Below, piece by piece: positions 1-15,000 of a stretch of DNA of 64,000 nucleotides. This stretch comes from Amblyornis subalaris. Its lineage: Eukaryota > Chordata > Aves > Passeriformes > Ptilonorhynchidae. Location: the NCBI GenBank assembly GCA_018881555.1, contig JACAXG010000108.1:1178001-1242000 (forward strand). The letters are read 5' to 3'. The notes beneath the pieces were generated by a model. That model did no database searches. It was not told where the DNA came from and saw only the letters and a list, made by a program, of their open reading frames with translations. The translations under genes were made by a program, and so were the position numbers. Within the stretch, counting starts at the first letter, position 1; every line of letters begins with the position of its first letter.

Positions 1-3000
1 GTCTATCTGTTATCTTGAAAACTCAAGAAGTACTAGAGGCTTTTAATCACTTCTGCAACGACTTGAGACTGATGCTCTTCCTTCCTCCTCGTAAAATAAA
101 CTTTTATTAACCATTCTTTTGAATGACAACTCCTAGTACTAATTTTAATACCATAAACTTCGGCAGCCTAGTTTTAAATTTCACCAAGTTTATTTTTCTT
201 TTTTTTTTTTATAATTTGGTTAGCACAAATTATAGTGACAGTTGTCTTACTCCATTTGTAAACCAATTAAAACAATTTTCAAAATTACCTGATAGCTTGG
301 TAAAAGCCAGGCCAGCTGTGGTCCCCAAAGGAAACTAAGGAAGATGCAGCATAACTGCTGGGTTAGAACTAGTTCATGCAGCTGAATTTGGGTAATAAAC
401 TAGCATACAAATGTTGCTAAGCTTCAAAAAATCAACATAAAATAGTACTTAAATGCAAAATGTGCCATGGGATTTCTGCTATTAGTGTGCTGCTTCATCA
501 GAAGAGTATTTGGTAACCAAAAATGAAAATTTTGCCACACTACAAAGACAAAAAACAAGAAGAGCTGCTCTTGGCTTTCCATTTCTATTTCATGGGAATC
601 TTCAACAGCCTGTTCTGTAAGCACAATTAACTAAACTGTTTTGCCACTGATTTGACTCTGATGCTTCTCTGATGCTTCTCTTTCCCTTCCATGTCAGCAG
701 TCTCCTCTCAAGACCCTCACAGCCTCTCAAAAGATTTACTTTTCCTGTTTCTCCAATTATATTCTTCTGTCTTTCCATGTCAATAAAAGACAGTAAATGT
801 CTTCCCTAGGCTGAAGTTACACACAAACTGGCCAGAACGTTCCACTGCTGAATGATCGTTCAGCTACTGTCAAAAAGAACAGATAGTATCTGAGTTTTCC
901 TTATCATTCTCCCAGTGGGAGATTAACAGGTTTCCCTCCATTACTGAACTGCTAATTTTCACCAAAAGAAAAAAAACCCAAACAAACCAAAACCAAACCA
1001 AACAGAAAAAAAAGGCAAGAATTTAGTACTTTTGATACCTTTGGCTTCTACTAAACTTCTGTAAAACAAAGCTCAAATGCTGTTGGAGAAAAACTAGGAT
1101 TGACAGATGGACATGATCCTTAAAGACACCTGTTTTCTTCAGGAATCAAACTCCTTTCCTTGAAAATCCAAAGCCTCCAACAGCCATAACTGGCCTTTTG
1201 AGCTACCACAATAGTAAAACGCCATTTCTGGACAAAGTATCAGCCCCTCCAAACTAGAAAATACAGGCAAAAATATAAGCCTTACTGCTAGAAGTATAAG
1301 CAAACGTTACACTGTTTCATCTTTTTCACGTACTATCCAGGTAGAGCAGCCATATTTTATCTTGGCCAAGAGAAAACTGTCATGGTTATCAAGATGCATT
1401 GTGCTGGTCATCTTCTGCCCAGCCCTACATCTTGCCCAAGGCTCAGAACTCAGAGACAAACACAAAAACGTAGGCTTGATTCCAAACATTAATTTAAAGT
1501 AATAAAAAAAAAAGGTTACTACCCTGGAGACATTTAAATGAATAATATAACTGTTACATTACTGACTTAATCTGGAGAGGTCAGCATTTCTGTTTGGGGT
1601 CTATGTTGCAAATCAAGCTGTAAATCAAGCCAAACAATTACCTGTCAGACTTTGCATTATGTCTGATGGACCAAATAGTCCTCCTGAGCATTAGTTTTTT
1701 CACATATGAGAGCAACAGCCTAGAAAGATACCCAAGTCCATGTAACACTGCAAAGTGCTACAGATGCACCTACACAGGCATAAATGGGAGGTACAGTAGT
1801 TCAAGACTAAATATGAGATGATCAAAAAACAACAACCCCCCAAAAAAGCTTAAATCAAACACTCCCTCCCCCCCCCAAAAAAATCCCAAATACATCCTTT
1901 AATTTACACATTGCCCAAATGAAATCAGTGTGACTGCTGAAAAGGAGGAAAGCAAAGCTAATCACTTGCATTGCAAGAAAAAAATGCTCAGCTTAGGGCT
2001 GATTGTTGAGGAAAATCATATGTATGAGTGTAAAAGTAACATCAGTTTCCTATTTATGGCCCCACTTGAGCAGTTGCTCTAAAACCATGCAACAGCAGTA
2101 ATGGACAAAAATCCCTAACCATGTAATTTTTTTTCATACCAGTAATAATATTTTAGTTTAATGTTCTACAAGTTTTTTTCTCATTAAAAGTGCTTTTTAT
2201 AAAGTATTTCTAAAGATGATCAGCATTTCCAGTAAATCCAAAATGCAAGCATGGAATACTTGACCATTAAAATGCTGCTGAAAATTGCATGGAACGGTTC
2301 AAAAGTCTGAGAAAACTTGGCAAGTGAAGCTTTTAATTTTTTAAGAACTGGGGGAGGCAAAAAGGGTCCTTGAGTCCTCCAACGTAGGTCACACACAAAA
2401 GAGAATTTGACCTTGTTCATTTTTTTGGTTATTGTTGTTTTTACAAGACTGTTTGATATACAACTTTTTTGGTAGCAGCTTGGCTGAATTAAAAACAAAC
2501 ATCACTTTAGGCTGTTAATGCTGATTGGGGCAATAAACTGTATATTGAGAAAGGAAAGCATGCCAGTGTTCTCAATTTAGGAACTGCCAGAAAGAAACAC
2601 CCATTAAAAATTTAAGTTGCCAGTTCTTGCTTTGGTTTTGGGTAAATATCAGATGCTGACTGTTTTTCCAAGAAAACATACTAAAGAATTCAAGATCAGG
2701 GTGCTGAAGTCTCCATGCCAGGGCATGAATACTCCACACTTATTTCACACTCCTTTTTCCTATCATCGATGTGGCAGAGAGCCTCCGAACAGTGCAAGAG
2801 TCTGTTCCCTATCTGCTAATATTAACAAGAGCCAAGTGTAACATTAAATTTTTACTTCTTGAAAGCCTTACCCTGTGCCCACAGCTATTTGAAATAACCA
2901 GCAGATGTCAAGACTAGAAAAAGTAGTTCTGGGGGAGGGATTTGGAGGGAAGTTAATTCAGAACTCAGTCTTTGAAGGTATAGGACAAATGAGTGGTTTG

Positions 3001-6000
3001 ACTTTTGTAAAAATTATTTTTAATTTCTGAATGACATCTTAGTCCCTTATATCAAACAATCTTCAAGAGAGGAAAGTGTTTTCTTCCTCTTAAAAACATC
3101 TTTAAACCTTATGATTAATCCTTCCAGTAGAATCTCTTGGTGATCTCACAAAAATACCAGATATTTAGTCTTCATTAAAGTTTTGCAAAAAAAAAAAGAA
3201 ACAACCAAACTCAATATTTTTGGAAAAGGGCTTAGTAGAGTTTTGATGGCAAGCACAGCAGAGATACAATCATGAGTGATGTAATACCTGAAGAATAAAA
3301 TCATAGAGAGGCACTGAACCTTGACATAAATAATCAAATAACCATGAATATTTCTGTAGAGATGTAGCAGAAGGGAACCATTGGAAGCTACATGTACAAT
3401 TTAAGAGGAAAAAGAAAAACAAATGACAATGGATACAACCTTCAATTATGACAGAACACCACAATCAAGGGACTTTCTTCTCTTACACTACATAATGTGT
3501 TCTGGACAACAGCATAACTTGCATTCAGCATCCTCCCTTTTGACTTGAAGGAAATGATACTTTTTATGGGGACATTTCTTATCTTTGTGTGTTTTTTCAG
3601 TCCACATCGTGCGTGACGTTCACAGCAACAAGATCAGGCTAGGCAGTGGTGGCAGCTCCCTGGGGATGAGCCACTCCTTCCTGAGTGCAGGACACTGGAG
3701 TCCGTGGCACGTTTCACACACACAGACACACAACACTGCTCCCCAAAACAGATGGAGCAGAAGCAACACTGCTCAGTCCACAAGCACAGAGCTCTCAAAG
3801 GAGGCATTCCCTGGCAGCAGCTTGGGATCCACCACTCCATTCACACTCACTTAAACCTCTCCAGGTTCCACAAAACCTCGTTGGAGCAGAGCGCCAGCTC
3901 CAGACTGTCTCAAACTCTCCCTTTGCACCATACTCATGGCAGGCACTATCAGTTCTTTCTGACTTCAGATAATCCATAAGGAACCAAGAAACTTCATCCT
4001 TTTTGCACAACAGACGAAATAGGACGCATCCTTTGAACAAGCTGTCAATAATGTTCATGATGCTCTGAACTAGAAACATTTTCAGTTTAGGGAAAGGACA
4101 GCTTCATAACTTCTCCCCTCTCCCCAGCAGTANTGGTCCCACATTTGGATAATGGGATTTATAGATACAACTGGTCAAATAGTCTAGTTTCTGGTAAACA
4201 TCCAAGAAAANGTGCATGAAGTGACAATTACTTCAACAAAATAAATTCAAAATTGGATGGTCCCCTTGCAAACTCATTGCATGGGGTTAGAAATGCTACA
4301 GCATTAAACAAATCAGGTCTGGCAGTGCAATAAGCTCGAGTAAGAAACAGTGTTAATTAAACCTGTTAAGGATCAGAACAAAAGCTGGAATCTCTCCAGT
4401 TCCAACCCAAAGCTGTTCTAACAGGTTATCTACTGTCTTTGCTGTGCCCTTGCCTAGATCAAATTATCTTTCACTTTTCTATTGAACGAAGAGAAGGGGT
4501 TTAGCNCTCTGAGGAAAAAAAGTGTAAGAAATACCTCTAAGCTGCAGATGATCTGGGAAAGCTAACCTATGACACAGGGCTCATTCCGCCTTGTTGCTCT
4601 GAACTTCTGAGGATTCAAAAAGGATTTTTCACCATTGGAAGCAAGTTAATAGAGTCGGAGATAAGTTTCAGGGATGTGATAAAGTTAATTTCCCACCTGT
4701 CCACTTCTTGTCATACATCCCCTGACTTACCAGGAGCTTGGGTGCAGGGGGGGGACAGAGTATTGTGTGGCCGTGACCAAGAGTGGAGGAGCCCCAGAGA
4801 TTTGACAGCAACCACTGATCAACAGGACAGTCATTTTTCTATTATGACATACTGGGAAATAACAGTGGTTGGGTTTTTTCCCCACCAACAGTTAGAAAGT
4901 GAAAACATAAAAAAAAGACAAAGCCAAGCAGGCTCAAATGCTCTCTAGAACGTCAGTTTACTCTGTGTCACTACTTCTGATTTGCTAATCAATTTATGTA
5001 GAGTGTATTAAGAAGAGTGGAAAATTTGCATAGAAGACACCACACACGCACTAAATGGAAATCCCTTCCCCATTGAGAACTTCATAACTGGGGTAATGAA
5101 ATTTTTATCAGGTCGTAACTTAGAAGATTAGAAGACTGGTAGCACATTACTCTAAAAATCAAATCTGATTAATGTTTAATTGTAGCAATGTGCAGAGGTA
5201 TTAATTAGGTGTACTTTCTCTGACTCATAAATAGCTATTAAAGCAAAAACAAGAATAATTTGATGATTAGCATGAAGAGAATGGTATACTTGAGTGGTAA
5301 ATTATAATTAAACTGAATGGACTTTGAGTAAAATAATAGAAATTGTCATCCAATATAATAATTTTGATACATAATGCAGTTATAACAAATTTTCCAGCAA
5401 TCAAGTCTGACACCTTTTCCTCGGGATATTTTTTTGTGCAGAAGCCACAGGTGTGAATTAAAAATTCATTTGTGCTTTCCAATGAGAACCACAGGGCAAA
5501 TCTTAAAACCAAATGAGTGAACGGGTTTTTACTGCACCACTGAAGCGTCCCTGCAAACTCTGCTTAAAAGTGGGTCACGGGGAAGGCTCTGGATTTGTAT
5601 ATTCAAATAAGTGTTGCAATTAAACCGGAAACTCTGAACCCTGGCACCTTGTTTTTTTAACATGTGATCCTCAAAGTCATACAGGGGTTATAAATCTTGT
5701 TTCAGAACCGCATTTCTCCGGAGAGACGCTTTTCTGCTGCATTTGTCACCGAGATGGTTCCTAGGCGTATTTTCGCTGCTCATTCCCCTTCCTCCAGTCT
5801 TGCAGGACCATTTTTCTTTACATTATCAGAAGATAAAGCTTACACTGCATTCCTTAAAATACCACTGCTACTAATAATAAATAAGCACCTACTGTTCACG
5901 GTCTTTCAGAAAATGTTGAAAATATGACCAAGAGGCACCAACATCAGAAGTATATGAAATGAATCCACATTTTCTGCTTTTTTATGCCAACATAAACTTT

Positions 6001-9000
6001 AGGTATCAGTTTTTGACATTAGCTACGTTTTCTAAATGTATTTTAACTAAAACAGTTGAAATTGAAATTAGCTTCTACCGTACAGGTCTGGAACAGCACC
6101 AGAAAGTAAAACAAAAATATAATTTTGTGCATAATGAAGAAATAAAGAGGAAAAAAGGCATGAAACAACTCATCCTGCCTGTGTCTCTTATTCGTAAATG
6201 ATATCTTGCAGTTGCATTTCTGTCATTATTTTAAAAGCCTAAATTTATAATGAAAGACAAGGTAATTAAGTGGTTAAGACTTAAACTTTTCATTCAAAAA
6301 AAGCAAACAGGGCAGTGATATAACACCAAAAAAACCTCTTTGGACTTTTATTTTCATTTAATATTAAGATTAGTAACTAAAATTGAGGAGCTGCATGTTG
6401 GCCAGGTGATCCTCTGGATTGCTTAACTCTAATGCTAGAACCATTTTGTTTTTCTGTTGCCACGCAGCAAAAGAGCTTTATGTGGCAGGTCTGCAACGTG
6501 AAATTGAAAAGTTTACGTTTCTTGAAAGCTCAAAACACACAAGCTCTGCATGACAGGTTTCTATTATGCACTGAGTACATGCTGCACTAGAAATATCTTG
6601 GAAATGAGAATAGAATGAAGCAAATTAATTGACACAGTCTTCATCAGAACAATATTTTGAACTTTCAAGAAACATAATTATTACCAGCCATTAAGGAGCT
6701 CTCCAGTTGTAACCTATACTTATTTTTTTTCTGTTTTCAGAAAATGTGAGGTTAGGAAAAAATGACCAAAACGTTCTGCCTGAAGAGTGATGTGAGTCTT
6801 CCTCATTTACACTTATGCCATCACAAATACCCTCCTCATTGCATGAGAGCCAATAGAAACCTAACCCAACAACTTAGCTCTCTATCCAACTGAAGAGCCT
6901 TGAAATGCTTACAGCAGGAATTCATTTGGAGCAGGATACAAAATGGGGATTTGCAGCTGGCTTTTAAAAGACTTCTTAAACCGTTAAATAGTCTTCTAAA
7001 ACATCTTTCATTCTAATGTATCAATATTTGGTTACAATTACTGATTTTTTCCAAAAAGTTTTATAACAAGTGATTGATACAGAAAATCATTATTTTGTTT
7101 GTGTTTTCCCTGGGGGGTGTTAATAAATCAAGCAATTAGGAGACAGGATTCAGGTTTAAAGTATATCAGGTAGCTAGAATTGGTAATAAAAAACTTCGTA
7201 AACCCCTCTTACAGCTAGGAAAATACCCACTGCAACATGTAAGAGAATGTGTCACCTAATTGCTCTGTCTTTTCCATCACTACAGTGCTTAATCATCACA
7301 TCCCTGGTCTCCATCTCCAGACACATTCAATTGTGCTAAGACGTGATAAATTCAGCAGTTTCAATGGATTTAAAAAAGGTTTTGACCTTTGAAAATGTAC
7401 ATTGGTTTCTAGGAACTGTGGATGCGCAAAGTTTCATGTTAAGAGCTGATGCACCACGACATTTTTCTTTGAATATGTCCCTAATGCTGTGCAACTGTTG
7501 CAGTGCTCTACAAGTTTCCTGCTTCCTGCACTACTAAACAATTCTAGAAACAACAGTTAGGAATCATTTTTGTTTATTTTAACAAAATATAAAGTAAGTC
7601 TCCATCCTGAACTTTGATTAAAAATCCTTCAGGAAGTTGTTGCTATATGAATCCTGATTTTGGCAAAAACAAACAACAGCAATCAAGACTATAACGACCA
7701 TAAAAAAGACCATTTTGTCATCAATGTATAGAAAATGTGCTCTCACCAAAATTGCCTAGAAAACATTTTATTTAATATATTTAATAAAAAAAAGTTTTCA
7801 AAACTCTCTCTCCTTCCTGACGTACAGCGACAAAAATAAATATTCTACATTTTTGAAAGCAAGGAATGAAACAAAGATTCAGTCACCAAGGTGAGTCAAA
7901 AGCTGACATTAAAGTTCTGAAGCCAGAGTGTGGGAGTCTGAATCAGGTCCCAGTCTGAACTAGGTGGGGAAAGAATTCGAATCCAGGTTTCTTCCAGTCC
8001 TACTGAGGCCAGCACTAGCTAGTTAGTGGTGCCAAGCCAAGANTCCCCTTGCCTTCTGTTTTGCACATTCTATCACAACCCTGAAAATTTTTTGCTTTCT
8101 GGTTTCCATTGAGAAATGAGACTGGGGAAAAAAAAAAAATCATTTTCTAGCTTGTAGAGCACTACTACCTAGATCAGGTCACTGGTCCTTCTCCTGCTGC
8201 ACCTAGTTCCTGGCAGTGGAGAGAAACACACATGCAGTAAATGGGTAACCCTTGGTTTGCATCTGCAAGGTTTAGCTTTGGTAGTTTTAACCTATATTAG
8301 ATCAAAATAACACAAGTGTGAAAACCCATAAAGTTTTTCCTGAGACTGGTGTATGCTTAGAGCAGAAGGGAAAAAAATCCCAAAACTAATATGAGCATCC
8401 CACCTGGGACATTCATAAAAAAGCCATCTGAACAGCAGCAGAAAAGCCTACTAACTTTCTAAAAATCTGCCCTAAGAGTCAAACCCCTGCTATTACCTCC
8501 CCCACAGGGCCAAAAGGAGAAGCACTAGCTTTTCTCTTGATACCATAATTTAGTATCACTCAGAACTAGTCAGGCCCACAAGGAAGCACAGCAGAGTGGG
8601 GTAGAGGGAAGGCCCCATCACCTTCTCTACCTCCTGCAGTGATTTCAATATTATACTGTGCTTTCCCTGCACCCTCCAACTCACCACAGGTAAGAAATTT
8701 GCTTGTGACCAGAAGCTTTTTTGCAAGCTGACCCTTAAAAAACAAAGTACTCCAAGTCAGTAAGCTTCCTAAAGCTTTTAAGATATAGAAATCAATCCTG
8801 GCTATCATTTCAAAAAAATGCTAACGAGGTAAGGAATGTTTGTGATAATCATTTTATCAGTAGTACATGTGTGGGAGAACATGATTCATGCAAAACGATT
8901 TCCCTGCCTTGATTTTTCACGTTACTGTACATTACAGGAAAAAATGCGGCACAAAACTATCAAATATTTTCAGCGAGAAAAGGAAGGACTGTAGGGAACC

Positions 9001-12000
9001 AATTAGGTTTGCCAGTAAACCAGAAGTGCCTGTGACTGGTGCCTCTGAGGGTCAAAAGCAATAGAAGTCATGCACCAGCATCCTGATATTACACCTGTGT
9101 CAGGGGATAGTGAAGATTAATATCATAATTAGAAATGCTGAACAACATCTCCATTACAAGAGAGATAAAGTGGCAGTCCTGACACAGTCACAGCAACAAA
9201 TTTATTCATTGTTTTTCTTCCAACTCGATGAAAGGATGTACATTATCAGTCTGCACGACTTCTAATATTTTGGGGCGCTGAAGCAAATCCACGACCTATT
9301 TTTGCAACTGCAGAAGTGCAAAATAGGCTGGTGAAGCTGCGTGGCACAACTTGGGGAGAAGGACGTTAGAAAGGATGATTAAAGGAGGGTGGTCCAGAGG
9401 AAACCCCAGAACACAGTCTAGTGACAACAGCACACACAGAGAACTGAGATTTAGTCACAGAGAACAGAGATAAAACCTCTTCCATGCTTAAAGTACACCG
9501 AGCTTTTATGACATGAGCCTGAAGTTGTGACAACTGTTAATAGCTAAAGGAATTTTTAAAATCCACATTCCATTAAAATAATTACAAAGCTGCATCGTAA
9601 ATAAGTCAGCAATGTTGAGAAACCAGAAAGTTTATATCAGAAGTAAAACAGGAAATCTTATCTTCCATGATTTGTGATTAATTATTATCTTTCAGATAAT
9701 CTCCATGCACTGTTGGGACAAGAAACCTCAAAAAACATTTCACAGAGCTGCACAGCTAGGTCTGCTGCCAGTGAGCTGGCCAAATAACTCAAAAAACTGA
9801 GAAATAAATTCACCCCAATTGCACGTTATCCTTGCGATATAACCAAATGTGTTTTGCTCAGCAATCTATTTAGCCCATTGGGGTTATTTTGGATTTCCAC
9901 CGGGATGGTTCAAATTACCTCACCACTCCCACACATCAACCAAAGCAAACACTTGCTAACATTTGAGAGGTGGGCGAGGAGGCAAACTTAGTTACATCAC
10001 CACCACCTTTCCCACAAGCTGAAGAGGAGGCACATGCCAACAGTCAGTGAAGAACACACCAACAGGCCTTTGCTGACTAGAGAGCAATTCCCAGCTGTAC
10101 AGATTCAAGTTTCTTTCCTGCATTTAGCAGCGAAGCAGCTCTCTAGAGTTAAACCAGAGGGGATGTTGATATGGCAGAGTTCTACCTGGTGCTGCTGCGC
10201 AGTCTTGGAGTTTGCTGCTGACGCTAAGACCAATGGATACTAAAAGAAAATGCTCAGCAGCAGCTTTTCTGNGTCTTTAGGAATGACAACAGAGAACCTC
10301 ACTGTGCCTACATCTAAACATTCCTCTTAGATCATCCCTGGAGCCAAGCCTTCCAGTTAAAAACTGCTGCATAAATGGGAGTGCACAGCTTAAGAAGAAC
10401 TTGCTATACCCATCCCTTGCTGGCAACAGTGAGCACATCTAGGCTAACTTTAGCAAAAACACACAGCAGAAGTCTCCATGGCATTCCCATTACCGACAGG
10501 AACGGAGTCTGATCTTGAAAGCATAAATTAACAGGGCCTGCCTACAGAGCCAGCTCCACAGTTAGCCACCAAGCAGAGCTAGAAAGTTTTTTTTCAATAC
10601 CCAGCAGCATTGTTGCAATTGAACCAGCTATTTCTTACCTTATCCTGAAGGACAGGCAACACAAATTAGCCACAGTCATTATTGATAATAACTTATACAT
10701 ACTAAAAGATGGTTTTCATAACCAGTCACTCCCTGTCTTCTCTTTTATAAAGGAAACAGAGCCCATTCCTTCCTTTTCTTCTTTGGAATTAAATAAAGCA
10801 TTCAATAAACTACAGTATATTGCTGATTCTTTTAGTAGTTGCCTGTTTTGCCTACCTCCTTTTTGAAAGCCAAGCACTCAAAGCTGGACATCCTTCTCCA
10901 ACTAAAATCCCAGCAGTTCTGTGCAAACAACAAACTCTTCCTCCTCTGCCACCCCATGTGTTTTCAGTGCATCCCAGATTGATGCCTGTCTGTGTCTGCA
11001 GCAAATTGCAATCAGCTGTAACTTCCCAATCTTTTCTGCAGAACTACTCCTAGGCCACAATTATTCCTCATTTTATAGCTGTGCATTTGATTTTTCCATC
11101 TTAAGGTACAGGAATCGGCGCTTTCCTTTGTAGAAATTCATCTTCCTGATTTCAGATTATTTCTCCACTTTATCAAGCTCATTTTGAATTTTAATCAGTT
11201 CTCCACAGTGCTTGCAACCCCTGTCTCCCCTCCTCCCACACTAGCACAGCTTGGTGTCATCATGTACCACACTACAGCTGTGACAAGGAGACGTGCTGGT
11301 GGTTTTTTTTGAGTTTGAATATGCAGTGAAAAGCAAGAGGAAAGAAAAGAAAATCAATGCCTTAGGAACGTCAGTTTAAATAGCCAGCAAAATATTCAAA
11401 AAGTAAATGAGGAATAAAACCCCAGAAATCTTAAATATCTTCCAAAGGAGCATCTCAGCCAAGCACAAATTTGTGACAAGTTTTTGTCTCTGGGGAAGAC
11501 ATTGCCCATTAATTTAGCCCTTGGCAGGACCTAACTTGAAGCATATAATCACATTAATAAGGAATAGGACATATAACCAAGGGAGTTTCTGTGTGTATTT
11601 ATGGACCAGGCGATATGTGGTGGATAACATGATTCTCGCAGCACTTTTAGTCTTGTTCCTATCTTTATTATATTATTTTTCTATGTTTCCCGGAAAGAAA
11701 TACCCAAATCACATAGCCAAGGTTTCATTATCTCCTCTGCATTATCCACTGATTTTTTAGAATATATTAGCAGCACCAGCCATCTTCTCATAGCCTCAGA
11801 GTACATACTCAGGTGTTTTTTCAGGCAAGCAATTAGAAGATTGGAAAGTCTTACAAAATGTTCCTCTGTATTGTTCCATGGAGAGCAAATCTAGAAGCAC
11901 CAAACAACTGCAGCATCCCCTGGCACTACTACAGCCAAGAGTTACTGCTCACTGTGCAGAGTGACTTGCAGATGTATACACAAAATCTGGCAATTAAAAG
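1..12000 (-). other. NRXN1: Neurexin-1 downstream intron (intron 18), distal part
   Basis: Nothing here resembles the next LNS6 exon (the one starting HQGKIG in mammals) or the alternative splice-site-4 exon. The sequence is AT-rich with only simple features: an 11-bp tandem duplication (658-679), an A/C-rich stretch (about 961-1015), a C9 run (1868-1876), a G8 run near 4747 and A12 (8128-8139). Isolated n bases occur at 4133, 4211, 4506, 8043 and 10272. The one compositional exception is the GC-richer patch at about 3590-3970, listed separately. Short open frames are present but none carries a recognisable domain. Confidence 0.75.
3590..3970. other. GC-richer patch of unknown nature inside the intron
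   Basis: Composition rises well above the AT-rich surroundings, several CpGs appear, and overlapping frames of 68-95 codons stay open on both strands, as expected of GC-rich DNA. A good acceptor-like sequence (T-rich run ending TTTTTTCAG at 3600) precedes it on the plus strand, and a short CA-rich run lies near 3714-3735. No protein domain or known repeat is recognisable. It could be an old transposon fragment, a regulatory element or an exon of an antisense non-coding RNA. I cannot choose between these. Confidence 0.35.
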
Positions 12001-15000
12001 AAAATAACAATCCTCAAATGGGAAGTCACATCCAAAATCAGCACAGTTGCTATCCTGCAAGCAATCCATACATATAGATACCTGTTACCTGCTAAAACCC
12101 AACTCTTTTCAGATCAAGGGCAGGTAATTTTACATTAAAACATGCCATATATTAGCTTTATTAGGAATTTCATAGTACTTCCACTAAGAACTCAAAACCC
12201 CTCTTGCTTTGAAAACAAACAATAGAGAATTCCCTTGCCTTTTCCTGTTTGCTGAATAGCAAATCCAAACACTACAGAAACTTGGGATATCAGGGAAGGC
12301 TCTCTGGGAAGGAAATAAAACAAAACCAACTTGTCAAATGAGACTCCCTGCTGCTGCATACCATGTGGTGCTCTAGTGAGCTGCATCTGTTCAGCTATTA
12401 AACATCATGGTGAGTATGATACCGACAGCAGTGGCATTATCAAATATGCTGAGTGGTTATTAAGGCTCTACAGCATAATCTTTTCACTTTTTATTTTAGT
12501 TGGTAGAAGTTACTGTAAAGCAGCTTCACGTATGATAATGCTCTTTGTGCTTGTCCCCAAATGAGAAGGTACTGCTACATAATCCACAGACAGCCTTAAA
12601 AATTCCATCTGCTATGCAAGGGAAAGGCTGAGTACTTTTGCTCCAGGAACTCTCTATTGTTCCTTGAAATTCACTGGGTCAGGAAAAAAAGCCCCCTGTG
12701 GGGCACAATAGTTTCAGAACAGTAATGGGGTTTCACAGCAGACAGGAAGAATGCAGTGTGTTGCATTCAGTCTGTAGGCAGTGAAGCTGCAAGCCCATCA
12801 AGGGTGAGGGCTGAACTAAAAATAAAAAGAGATTCCAGAGCCAAAGTGGAGCGTGATGGTATCTGCTGAGGCTGTGATGCTTCAACCCTATCCTTCAGTC
12901 CAGAGGCCTGAGATGAAGAGGAGTACCTCACCCAACAGTGGGATGCACAGAGGGCAGCTTTCCTAGCCCACAAAGAATGTGTAATGCTGCAGCAGCAAGT
13001 GTGATATACATCTCCCCGAGGGAACATCTGGACTTACATTTCGTCCTTGACTGAACATAGATCATCACCTACAAATTCCAGCACGAGAAGTTAAAGCCAC
13101 ATTGGTAGTTTCATGCTGCTGCACTGAAGGCTTCGGGATAATTTCACGGGTAGCTGGCAAAACTGAAGGACTGTGTCTTTTTCTTTGTTCCTCAGCATCC
13201 CTTATTCAACGTAAGCCAGGTAATTATCGAAAGCCAGGAAATGCATGAGTCAGTTCCTTCGGCTAATCCACCCGCTGAAGCATTGGAATGTTTCAGTGTA
13301 AATGGGCTTTCACAAATGGCAAGATATTTAAGCCTCTCCAAACACTTAACGGGAAAACTCACCTGTTGTTAGTGGGATAGTTATATTAAACATAAGCCAC
13401 CAGAACACAGAACACTGACAGTATCAGTTCATCAAATCTTTATCCTGTCTGTTACTGTTGCAGAAATTCCTGTGAGTGGTGTGATCTAAGCAAAAAAAAA
13501 AAAAAAAAAAGACTTAACAAGAGCAGCAGCCCACTGTCAAATGGGGAGAATCACTACTAGATTCAAAGGGAAGGCAAATATTGTACACCCATGGCTGTTG
13601 CTGGGAGAGGAAGAACAGGCTGCTCAGTGATCCACCAGCAGTGGAGATGCACTGATGTCAAGAGTGTCAGGCTCAGGTAAGAGAGAGAGTGATTAAACAG
13701 CATAGGCAAGTAAGTGAAAAGAAGATGAAGATATAACTGGCAACCAGGGTTTCAGGAAACACAAACAGATTCCCTGCTCTGGCTCTATTTCCTGCATAAC
13801 CCTGGTGCAATGAACCAGTGCCAAAGACTACAAAAGTTAAGTAAGTTAATTGGATGAAGGTTGCAGCCAGGCGCCTTGTGTTCAGTTCTACCCTCTGCTA
13901 CACACATCCAGTGATTTCACTTCAGCTCCTCCTCACTGACACAGTGGTGTAAGGACCAGTGAGAAAGGCTCAAGATGATGAAACAGACTAGAAGGAAAAA
14001 AGCAAACAAACTAGCATTAAATATGAAAAGAAATTTTCAGTTTGGTGGTGACACTGAGGCTTCACAGAGTAAAACCTGAATTAAGTAAGTGGTCTAATTA
14101 ACTAATTATAAGTTACAATTAAGGTGGTATCTCACAAAACCAGAATAGTATTAAGATGAGCTTTCCTTATTAGCACAAAGTGATTAACTATATTAGCCAT
14201 GTTTACTTAAACAAATGACTGAAGAAAAGCAGCAGGCTCTGTAAAATTGCCTCTGCACCTCAGCTTCAGGCAGAAGTTTTCTGGCCTGGTGTAGATCCTG
14301 CTCATAGTTCTGCAGTATTTTCAAACAAATCGATAGTGGAAGTGCTGGGATGAGAATTACTTGGAGTTAGGACCAGAATCTATTCAGGCCACCAGCAGCA
14401 CTTTTGCCCTCGTCCTGTTCTGCATCGATAGGCTAATCACTCTCCCTGGTATTAAAAATAATACTGTTCATACCACATGTTCACTGAGAAACTGCTGCCC
14501 TGGTACTTTGTGCTGCACTGCACACTACATCCTTATCCTCACTTAGAGCTCATAAATTTAAAGACAGGGAGTTAATGGGCCAGATCTTGGGTTCTGACTT
14601 ATATTCCTAAGAAACAAACCTTGATCTGTCTGTGCAAACCTGGCCCTCCTTCAATGGGTCAACAGCAGTCTGAGAGCCACTGTCTCTTATTCAAGCTGCC
14701 ATTAGGAGCTAACAGGTAGTCTAGGATTTGCTGAAAGTGATGCCATTGCTCCTGTCTGTCTTTTTTTTTTTCAAACCACACATTGTCAGCCCAAAGTGCC
14801 TAAAACCTGTCTCCAGCCTGCACTATCACAGCTTCTGACACGCTGCGTACAACATTCCTTCCACCTGGTGTTGAGCCAGGCATGCCCAGCAGGGAGGAGG
14901 AAGTGCAAATCTTTTTGTGCTTCTCTAAAATTAGACAAGAACTAACTAGTAATAAGCTAGGAAATATTATCAGGGCTGACTCTGTTATATTGCTATGTAT

